Source: an uncultured Clostridium sp.
GTDB taxonomy: Bacteria; Bacillota; Clostridia; UBA1212; UBA1255
Length of the DNA stretch: 6,353 nt
Direction: 5' to 3'
Assembly (NCBI GenBank): GCA_900555605.1
Contig: USLW01000124.1
Coordinates: forward strand, 1 to 6,353
Both the position numbers and the translations under genes were made by a program. The notes under the pieces were generated by a model, which saw only the letters and a list, made by a program, of their open reading frames with translations, made no database searches and was not told where the DNA came from. Of the stretch, positions 1 through 4,518 are shown piece after piece; within the stretch, counting starts at the first letter, position 1; each line of letters starts with the position of its first letter.

Positions 1-527
1 TTCTTGTATCCGGTTCAGTACACGCGCCTGAAAAGGCGGCGCATCTGGAATTTCATATGCGCGGGGAGGAAAGCCTGAATTTGTGTCTGAGCTGCCTTGC
101 CGTATGCGGTCTGCATGCAGGTGTTATGCTCCGGGGAAACAGACATGTTATCTATATGAAGGACTCTGAGCGCATTTCCGCTTTTTTGGCAATCATCGGC
201 GCGCATAAGGCAATGCTGGATTACGAAACCGGAATTGTTCTCAAAGAGGTGCGTAATCATGCAAATCGCGCCGCGAACTGCGATAACGCCAATTTGGAAA
301 AGACCGCTTCCGCCTGTGTAAAGCAGACGCGGCTGATTTTAGAAGCAAAGGAGAGGGGCTTGTTTGACGATCTGCCGCAGCCGCTGCGTGAAATCGCCGC
401 GCTTCGCCTGTGCTATCCGGACTATAACCTGACGGAGCTGGGGAAAATGCTGACGCCTCCGCTCAGCAAGGCAGGCGTCAGTCATCGGATGAAAAAGCTG
501 GAACATATTTTACACCAATCTATCTAA
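1..527 (+). CDS. whiA: WhiA family DNA-binding regulator, C-terminal part (5' end outside window)
   Basis: The open frame enters from the left edge (first full codon at position 3) and gives about 174 residues, against a usual WhiA length of just over 300. The N-terminal LAGLIDADG-like half is therefore mostly missing. Visible landmarks are the GSVHAPEKAAHLEF segment at the edge, the highly conserved R-N-x-x-NR-x-x-NCDNANL stretch around positions 260-300, and a C-terminal helix-turn-helix (ELGKMLTPPLSKAGVSHRMK, about 436-495), which is the WhiA signature. WhiA is a conserved Gram-positive regulator: it controls sporulation septation in Streptomyces and affects cell division/chromosome segregation in Bacillus. 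Its job here is inferred from family only. A strong intrinsic terminator follows 85 bp downstream, so whiA probably ends its transcript here and is not cotranscribed with spoIIA. Confidence 0.95.
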   Translation, partial: LVSGSVHAPEKAAHLEFHMRGEESLNLCLSCLAVCGLHAGVMLRGNRHVIYMKDSERISAFLAIIGAHKAMLDYETGIVLKEVRNHANRAANCDNANLEKTASACVKQTRLILEAKERGLFDDLPQPLREIAALRLCYPDYNLTELGKMLTPPLSKAGVSHRMKKLEHILHQSI

Positions 528-583
528 ATAAAGCGACAGAGCCCTTCGCTTGTAAAAATTTTTAATTATTTCCCATCTGCCGC

Positions 584-599
584 TATTTCCCGGGAAATA
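584..599. repeat. 16-bp perfect palindrome with an extra half-site upstream
   Basis: TATTTCCC (584-591) is followed directly by its inverse complement GGGAAATA (592-599), a perfect 16-bp palindrome. The same 8-mer TATTTCCC occurs again at 567-574, 17 bp upstream of the first half-site. The group lies between the whiA stop and the whiA terminator. It could be a protein-binding operator or a short RNA hairpin protecting the whiA 3' end. I do not recognise the binding protein. Confidence 0.6.
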
Positions 600-612
600 C
601 CTGTATGATTAT

Positions 613-643
613 AGTGTCACGACTTCGGTCTTGGCACTTTTTT
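613..643 (+). terminator. Rho-independent terminator of whiA
   Basis: The 5' arm AGTGTCACGAC (613-623) pairs with GTCTTGGCACT (628-638) around a stable TTCG tetraloop. There are ten pairs including one G-U and one internal C-U mismatch, and a run of six T follows (638-643). It lies 85 bp after the whiA stop and about 107 bp before spoIIAA, so it separates the two units. The upstream flank is not an A-tract, so I see no evidence that it works in both directions. Confidence 0.85.
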
Positions 644-671
644 CTTTATATATGTCATCACTGCATGGCTG

Positions 672-689
672 TCATATGCATCATATGCA
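672..689. repeat. Tandem 9-bp direct repeat upstream of spoIIAA
   Basis: TCATATGCA occurs twice without a gap (672-680 and 681-689). It sits 60-80 bp before the spoIIAA start and after the whiA terminator, in the space where the spoIIA promoter must lie. Each copy contains the palindrome CATATG. It may be a binding site or chance; no known regulator site is recognised. Confidence 0.45.
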
Positions 690-749
690 GGCGCTGTGGT
701 ATTTACTACAACTTATGCCGACGGTTCGTTCGGCGGAATGGAGGTTTAT

Positions 750-1094
750 ATGGAGCTGAATTTTGAAAAAAGAGGCGGCATCCTGATTGTACGGATCAGC
801 GGAGAGCTGGATCATCATTTTTCAGAGGAGATACGCCGGCGAATCGATAACGAGGTGCTGCGCAGTCCCTTCCGGCATGTGCTGTTTGATTTTAACGGAC
901 TGTCGTTTATGGACAGCTCCGGTATCGGCATGCTGATGGGCCGTTATCGGACGATCGCCCATTTAGGCGGAAAGGCATGGATTATATGCAATAACAGCAG
1001 GGTGGCCAGAATTCTCGAAATGTCTGGTGTGTTTCAGTATATTCACAGAGAAGACAGTCTTGAGAGCGCATTGCAGAAATGTCAGGCCGGATGA
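750..1094 (+). CDS. spoIIAA: SpoIIAA, anti-sigma F factor antagonist
   Basis: A 114-residue single STAS-domain protein (B. subtilis SpoIIAA is 117). The ELDHH motif is at 19-23, and MDSSGIG at 54-60 carries the phosphorylatable serine; the second Ser of DSS, Ser57, is the family phosphosite. Dephosphorylated SpoIIAA binds SpoIIAB and frees sigma-F in the forespore; SpoIIAB rephosphorylates it and SpoIIE dephosphorylates it. The ATG at 750 is chosen because GGAGG (740-744) sits 5 nt upstream and the product then begins at the usual family N-terminus. In-frame starts at 738 and 696 are possible but lack a good ribosome site. It is the first gene of the spoIIA operon, and its stop overlaps an ATG of the spoIIAB frame (ATGA at 1091-1094). 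I found no convincing sigma-H promoter. Confidence 0.95.
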   Translation: MELNFEKRGGILIVRISGELDHHFSEEIRRRIDNEVLRSPFRHVLFDFNGLSFMDSSGIGMLMGRYRTIAHLGGKAWIICNNSRVARILEMSGVFQYIHREDSLESALQKCQAG

Positions 1095-1129
1095 ATGCAA
1101 AGGATAAAGAGAAAGGAAGGATAATCACC

Positions 1130-1591
1130 ATGAACGAAAAGAAATCGATCAATCATATGAGTGTGACTTTTACAGCAAAATCTGCAAATGAGGGACTGGC
1201 CCGGGCAGTGGTCTCTGCTTTTGCGGCACAGCTTGATCCGACGATTGACGAGCTGTCCGACTTAAAAACGGCTGTTAGTGAAGCAGTAACGAACAGCATT
1301 ATTCACGGGTACGGCGGATTTTCCGGAAGCCGGGAGGCCTGTGTAATCAAAATGGACTGTACTTTGTATGAAAATGCGGTGGAGCTGTGTATCACGGATT
1401 ATGGAAAGGGAATTGAAAATGTTGATAAAGCGATGGAGCCCATGTATACATCCGCACCGGAACTGGAACGCTCCGGAATGGGCTTTACGATCATGCAGTC
1501 TTTTATGGACAGTCTGGAGGTGGTTTCTGAGGTTGGCGTCGGCACAAAAGTAACGATGTACAAAGTATTTGGTTCCATTTCACAGGGGTGA
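1130..1591 (+). CDS. spoIIAB: SpoIIAB, anti-sigma F factor and serine kinase
   Basis: A 153-residue GHKL-type kinase (B. subtilis 146). It binds sigma-F and keeps it inactive, and with ATP it phosphorylates SpoIIAA. The N-box SEAVTNSIIHGY (50-61) contains Glu51, matching the B. subtilis catalytic Glu46, and Asn55 for Mg. Arg25 matches B. subtilis Arg20, which contacts the partner proteins. DYGKGI (90-95) is the G1 box; ERSGMGFTIM (113-122) is the ATP lid/G2 box. All key residues are present. The ATG at 1130 is chosen because AGGAAGG (1114-1120) lies 9 nt upstream and the N-terminus then fits the family. An in-frame ATG at 1091 overlaps the spoIIAA stop and would add 13 residues by translational coupling, but has a poor ribosome site. 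sigF starts 4 nt after its stop. Confidence 0.95.
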   Translation: MNEKKSINHMSVTFTAKSANEGLARAVVSAFAAQLDPTIDELSDLKTAVSEAVTNSIIHGYGGFSGSREACVIKMDCTLYENAVELCITDYGKGIENVDKAMEPMYTSAPELERSGMGFTIMQSFMDSLEVVSEVGVGTKVTMYKVFGSISQG

Positions 1592-1595
1592 GGGC

Positions 1596-2366
1596 ATGAG
1601 CGAGTTTAATGATGCTGCATCAAAAGAACTGCTGATGCGTGCCGGAGCCGGAGATGAAGGTGCCCTGGAACAGCTGGTTGAAAAAAATATCGGCCTCGTT
1701 TGGAGCGTCGTAAAACGTTTCCTGAATCGGGGGGCGGAATCAGAGGATCTGTTTCAGATCGGATCCATTGGATTGGTAAAAGCAATTCGCAATTTTGATA
1801 CATCTTATGACGTTTGTTTTTCCACATATGCTGTTCCGATGATTGCTGGTGAGATTAAGCGTTTTCTGCGCGATGACGGACCGATTAAGGTTTCACGTTC
1901 TATAAAAGAGCTTTATGTAAAAGCAAAATCGACGATGGAAATGATGCATCGGGAACTGGGCAGAGACCCTACCGTATCGGAGGTGGCAGCGCGCCTGCAG
2001 GTTGAGCCTGAAGAACTGGCTGTTGCCATGGATTCCGGTCAGGTGCCGGAGTCCCTGTACAGCATTGTGAATGAAAATTCGTCTGCGCCGGTTTATTTAA
2101 TTGACCGAATTGCCAATACCTCGGAAGGTGCCGAACATGTGGGCGGCAGTCTGAAAGAGGAGCTGTCATACGATACCGTAATTGACCAGATCACGATTCA
2201 AAGTGTGATTCAGTCTCTGGACCCGGAAGAACAGCGCATCATAACACTGCGTTATTTTAACGATATGACACAATCAAGAATCGCGGAACTGATGGGCATT
2301 TCACAGGTCCAGGTCTCGCGGCTCGAAAAAAAGATTTTAAATAAAATGCGGGAAAAGCTGAGCTGA
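1596..2366 (+). CDS. sigF: RNA polymerase sigma-F factor (SpoIIAC)
   Basis: A 256-residue sigma-70 family, sporulation type factor (B. subtilis 255). It directs the first forespore-specific transcription after asymmetric division. Region 2 spans about residues 28-101, with NIGLVWSVVKRFLNRG, EDLFQIGSIGLVKA, FSTYAVPMIAGEIKRFLRDD and KVSRSIKEL. Region 3 follows (about 103-165). Region 4 holds the helix-turn-helix TQSRIAELMGISQVQVSRLE (225-244), nearly identical to sigma-F/B/G relatives. Start: ATG 1596, with AGGGG (1584-1588) 7 nt upstream inside the end of spoIIAB, so translation is probably coupled. Odd point: residue 74 is Cys (TGT, 1815-1817) in YDVCFSTYA where the family normally has Arg. 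The linker before region 4 (about 175-200) looks a few residues longer than in B. subtilis. Sigma-F rather than sigma-G is supported by the spoIIAA-AB context. Confidence 0.95.
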   Translation: MSEFNDAASKELLMRAGAGDEGALEQLVEKNIGLVWSVVKRFLNRGAESEDLFQIGSIGLVKAIRNFDTSYDVCFSTYAVPMIAGEIKRFLRDDGPIKVSRSIKELYVKAKSTMEMMHRELGRDPTVSEVAARLQVEPEELAVAMDSGQVPESLYSIVNENSSAPVYLIDRIANTSEGAEHVGGSLKEELSYDTVIDQITIQSVIQSLDPEEQRIITLRYFNDMTQSRIAELMGISQVQVSRLEKKILNKMREKLS

Positions 2367-2423
2367 AACAAGAAAAATGTAAAATGTATATTTTTTATGT
2401 GTTGCTGACAAAATATCTTCACT

Positions 2424-2454
2424 GAATATTTGCAGTTATATTCTGCAGATATTA
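2424..2454 (+). promoter_or_regulatory. Candidate sigma-G-like promoter before spoVAC
   Basis: GAATA (2424-2428) fits the sigma-G -35 pattern GHATR, and GATATTA (2448-2454) fits six of seven positions of the -10 pattern CATNHTA. The spacer is 19 bp, slightly longer than the usual 17-18. spoVA is sigma-G dependent in B. subtilis, so a promoter here is expected. The region is very AT-rich, so chance matches are likely and this stays a weak prediction. Confidence 0.35.
2425..2453 (+). terminator. Inverted repeat, possible weak terminator or operator between sigF and spoVAC
   Basis: AATATTTGCAG (2425-2435) pairs with CTGCAGATATT (2443-2453): 11 pairs including one G-U wobble, around a 7-nt loop TTATATT. 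ATATTTT (2454-2460) follows. It lies 58 nt after the sigF stop and directly before the AAAAGGAGG ribosome site. It could weakly end the spoIIA transcript, act as an attenuator, or be a dyad operator, because it overlaps the candidate promoter. The stem is AT-rich apart from GCAG/CTGC, so it would be a modest terminator. Confidence 0.5.
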
Positions 2455-2461
2455 TATTTTG

Positions 2462-2470
2462 AAAAGGAGG
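2462..2470 (+). promoter_or_regulatory. Very strong Shine-Dalgarno, AAAAGGAGG
   Basis: AAAAGGAGG is close to a perfect anti-SD match. Its end is 2 nt from a TTG (2473) in the spoVAC frame, 9 nt from a GTG (2480) in another frame, and 41 nt from the ATG at 2512 that best fits the SpoVAC family. The best spaced start is therefore the GTG of a small overlapping ORF, not SpoVAC itself. Confidence 0.75.
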
Positions 2471-2479
2471 CATTGCGCT

Positions 2480-2560
2480 GTGCGCCGCCGCACAGGCAAG
2501 CAAATTTCAACATGGAAGATAATTTACAGAATCTTACACAGAAGCAATATGCAGGAATGA
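2480..2560 (+). CDS. Possible 26-residue leader peptide overlapping the spoVAC start
   Basis: GTG at 2480 lies 9 nt after the strongest ribosome site of the region and opens a 26-codon frame to TGA 2558-2560. The peptide is basic, starting (M)RRRTGKQ and including STWKIIYRILHR; I recognise no family. Its stop overlaps ATG 2557-2559 (ATGA) in the spoVAC frame, an arrangement typical of translational coupling. If real, it could feed ribosomes into spoVAC. Alternatively the SD serves the TTG at 2473 with poor spacing, or an indel near 2471-2511 has split the native SpoVAC start from its SD. Existence is inferred from spacing only. Confidence 0.3.
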   Translation: MRRRTGKQISTWKIIYRILHRSNMQE

Positions 2561-2985
2561 CCGACAGATATGCAAAGCCGTCTTCTTTAGGCAGAAATTG
2601 CCTTATGGCTTTTCTGTTTGGCGGTCTTATCTGTATCATCGCCCAAATATATCATGATATTTTAGTTTCCGATATGATGACAAATGCAGTGGGAAAAATC
2701 GATGAAGTATCGGCCGCCGCACTGACATCTTTATTCATGGTCTTCCTCGGCGCGCTGCTAACGGCCCTGAATGTATACGATAACATCGGCAGAATTGCCG
2801 GAGCCGGCACCATTGTACCGATCACCGGCTTTGCCAACTCAATCGTTTCTCCTGCCATGGAATTTAAAAGTGAAGGACTCATATTAGGAGTCGGTTCACA
2901 GATGTTTCAGGTAGCGGGTCCCGTGATTGTTTACGGAAGCGCTGCCTCCGTGCTGGCAGGACTGATCTACTTTTTATTCAAATGA
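2512..2985 (+). CDS. spoVAC: SpoVAC, forespore inner-membrane DPA channel protein
   Basis: A 157-residue membrane protein from ATG 2512 (B. subtilis SpoVAC about 150). SpoVA proteins move Ca-dipicolinic acid into the developing spore and out at germination; SpoVAC has been described as a mechanosensitive channel in B. subtilis. Family landmarks are the NCLMAFLFGGLICIIAQ first membrane segment, ALLTALNVYDNIGRIAGAGT, IVPITGFANSIVSPAMEFKSEG, and a final hydrophobic segment (VIVYGSAASVLAGLIYFLF). The start is uncertain. ATG 2512 gives a family-like N-terminus containing LTQKQY but has a weak ribosome site. TTG 2473 is in frame but only 2 nt from a strong SD and would add 13 residues. ATG 2557 overlaps the stop of a small ORF and would trim 15. 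spoVAD follows 12 nt downstream. It is paralogous to SpoVAE. Confidence 0.93.
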   Translation: MEDNLQNLTQKQYAGMTDRYAKPSSLGRNCLMAFLFGGLICIIAQIYHDILVSDMMTNAVGKIDEVSAAALTSLFMVFLGALLTALNVYDNIGRIAGAGTIVPITGFANSIVSPAMEFKSEGLILGVGSQMFQVAGPVIVYGSAASVLAGLIYFLFK

Positions 2986-2997
2986 AAAAAGGATGGG

Positions 2998-4065
2998 ATG
3001 ATTGATATGGCACATAAGATAGGAAAACAAACATTTGTAATCGATCGGCGGGTAATGCTGCGCGCCGGGGCCTGTATTGTAGGTCCGCTGGAAAAGGAGG
3101 GACCTCTGGGAGATTATTTTGATCAAAAGGCGGAAGAGGACTTCGGCGAAGACACCTGGGAAAAGGGAGAGGCGCGGTTTGTGGAAGCGACATACGGAAA
3201 GCTGATGGCACAGCTGAATATGGAAGCAAGCCTGGTAGACTGCATTTTGTCCGGCGACCTTCTGAACCAGTGCACAGCTTCTGCCTGCGGGCTGAAGCAA
3301 AGCGGCCGTCCGTTTGTCGGCTTATTCGGCGCATGCTCCACGATGGCGGAATCTTTGCTGGTAGGCTCTCTTTTAGTTGACGGAGGCGGAATGAACCATG
3401 TAGTTTGTATGACCTCCAGTAATTTCTGTTCATCTGAAAAACAGTTCCGGTTTCCGTTGGAGCTGGGCGGCCAGAGACCGCCTACGTCGCAATGGACCGT
3501 GACCGGAAGCGGCGCTGTTTTGCTGTCCGCGGAAGGGCAGGGGCCTGTAGTGACCTCCGTAACTCCCGGTATTATTGAAGATTATGAAATTGCGGATGCC
3601 AATAATATGGGAGCGGCAATGGCGCCCTCCGCAGCCTCCACGATTATTGCGCATTTAGCGGATACGGGCCGGGAAGCCTCTTTTTATGACCTGATTGTAA
3701 CGGGAGACTTAGGCATTACAGGCAGCGGTTTACTGCGGGAGATCCTGCAGATGCACGGACACAACGTCTTTGACGAAACGCGTAAAGGCGCGCTTCCGGC
3801 GCCGATTCCGGAACACTGCGGCTTTTTTCATCAGGACTGCGGTGCTTTAATTTTTGATCCGCTGACCCAGGGTACGGCATCGGGCGGCAGCGGGTGCGGC
3901 TGCAGCGCGGTGGTATTGACCGGATATATTATGAAATTAATGCAGCAAAAAATACTGAATAAAGTGCTGTTTGTCGCAACCGGCGCTTTGATGAGCCCCG
4001 TGTCGGTGAAACAGGGTGATCCGATTCTTGGGGTAGCCCATGCCATTGCGCTGGAAAATTGCTGA
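2998..4065 (+). CDS. spoVAD: SpoVAD, stage V sporulation protein, DPA-binding thiolase-like fold
   Basis: A 355-residue soluble or membrane-associated protein (B. subtilis 338). SpoVAD binds dipicolinic acid and is needed, with SpoVAC and SpoVAE, for DPA uptake into the forespore; the fold is thiolase-like. Conserved blocks are GPLEKEGPLGDYFD (29-42), GDLLNQ (86-91), FGACST (110-115, with Cys113 where a thiolase nucleophile would be), TVTGSGAVLLS (167-177), MGAAMAPSA (204-212), TGDLG (235-239), HQDCG (278-282) and GGSGCGCSAVV (296-306). About 17 residues (roughly 257-277, with GALPAPIPEHCGFF) are extra relative to the short B. subtilis linker before HNDCG. ATG 2998 has AAGGA (2989-2993) 4 nt upstream; ATG 3007 (MAHKIGKQTF) resembles family N-termini better and is a fair alternative. 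spoVAE starts 21 nt after the stop. Confidence 0.95.
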   Translation: MIDMAHKIGKQTFVIDRRVMLRAGACIVGPLEKEGPLGDYFDQKAEEDFGEDTWEKGEARFVEATYGKLMAQLNMEASLVDCILSGDLLNQCTASACGLKQSGRPFVGLFGACSTMAESLLVGSLLVDGGGMNHVVCMTSSNFCSSEKQFRFPLELGGQRPPTSQWTVTGSGAVLLSAEGQGPVVTSVTPGIIEDYEIADANNMGAAMAPSAASTIIAHLADTGREASFYDLIVTGDLGITGSGLLREILQMHGHNVFDETRKGALPAPIPEHCGFFHQDCGALIFDPLTQGTASGGSGCGCSAVVLTGYIMKLMQQKILNKVLFVATGALMSPVSVKQGDPILGVAHAIALENC

Positions 4066-4086
4066 TGGGAAAGGGATGTTGAAACA

Positions 4087-4467
4087 ATGGATGTATTGAT
4101 AAAATATATTTGTGTATTTGCAATCGGCGGGGCGTTGTGTGCGATTGCACAGATTCTGCTGGACAAAACAAAGCTGACGTCGGCAAGGATTTTGGTAATA
4201 TATGTTGTAGCAGGCGTTTTTTTGACTGCTATCGGGTTATATCCCTATGTTGTAAAGGCCGGATACTGCGGAGCCACAATTCCGCTGACAGGGTTTGGCT
4301 ATGCGCTTTGCAAGGGCGTTTTTAAAGCAGTGGACGAGCTGGGCTTCCGTGGGATTTTTACAGGCGGCCTGGGGGACGTGGCCACCGGCATTGGAATGGG
4401 GGGGGTCTTCGGACTGATTGCGGCTCTGGTTGCAAAGCCGAAGAGCAAAGCGAAAAGACAAAAGTAA
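4087..4467 (+). CDS. spoVAE: SpoVAE (SpoVAEb type), DPA channel membrane protein
   Basis: A 126-residue membrane protein, last of the SpoVAC-D-E set that loads Ca-DPA into the spore. Hydrophobic segments lie at about 3-25 (FAIGGALCAIAQILLD), 34-55 and 98-117. The ATIPLTGFGYAL block and GGxxCxIxQ match the paralogous SpoVAC (IVPITGFANS, GGLICIIAQ). The C-terminus is a short basic tail (KPKSKAKRQK). ATG 4087 is the only sensible start, with an AAAGGG-like ribosome site (4070-4075) 11 nt upstream, rather far. A run of eight G (4398-4405) encodes Gly-Gly near the last membrane segment and could be a slippage point. No SpoVAEa, SpoVAF, SpoVAA or SpoVAB is present; the gene after it is comEC. Confidence 0.93.
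   Translation: MDVLIKYICVFAIGGALCAIAQILLDKTKLTSARILVIYVVAGVFLTAIGLYPYVVKAGYCGATIPLTGFGYALCKGVFKAVDELGFRGIFTGGLGDVATGIGMGGVFGLIAALVAKPKSKAKRQK
4398..4405 (+). repeat. spoVAE: Poly-G8 tract inside spoVAE
   Basis: Eight consecutive G bases across codons Met-Gly-Gly-Val. It is the longest G homopolymer in the window. The frame is intact here, but a one-base slip would replace the last roughly 21 residues, including the final membrane segment and basic tail. Confidence 0.7.
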
Positions 4468-4506
4468 ATAGGATTGAAAAGTCTGTGCGGCTTCTGCTGC
4501 GCAAAC

Positions 4507-4510
4507 GAGG
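4507..4510 (+). promoter_or_regulatory. GAGG ribosome site that supports the TTG 4519 start of comEC
   Basis: GAGG lies 8 nt before the TTG at 4519. The alternative in-frame TTG at 4474 has only AGG one nucleotide away. The product from 4519 starts MKYRVFIWLLPVIVG, an ordinary ComEC N-terminus with an immediate hydrophobic segment. Confidence 0.55.
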
Positions 4511-4518
4511 TACAGCAA

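Noticed and set aside
604..609. TATGAT as a sigma-A -10 element just before the whiA terminator
   Set aside because: No TTGACA-like -35 at 16-18 bp upstream, and a transcript from it would run straight into the terminator hairpin.
720..740. Possible Spo0A box (near match to TGNCGAA on the minus strand) and a GAAT sigma-H -10-like element at 736-739
   Set aside because: The box has a mismatch, the GAAT has no AGGA partner at the right distance, and both overlap or abut the spoIIAA ribosome site, too close for promoter elements of that gene.
2370..2396. AT-only hairpin with a T6 run right after sigF
   Set aside because: The stem would be about five A-T pairs only, too weak for an intrinsic terminator. 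The dyad at 2425-2453 is a better candidate.
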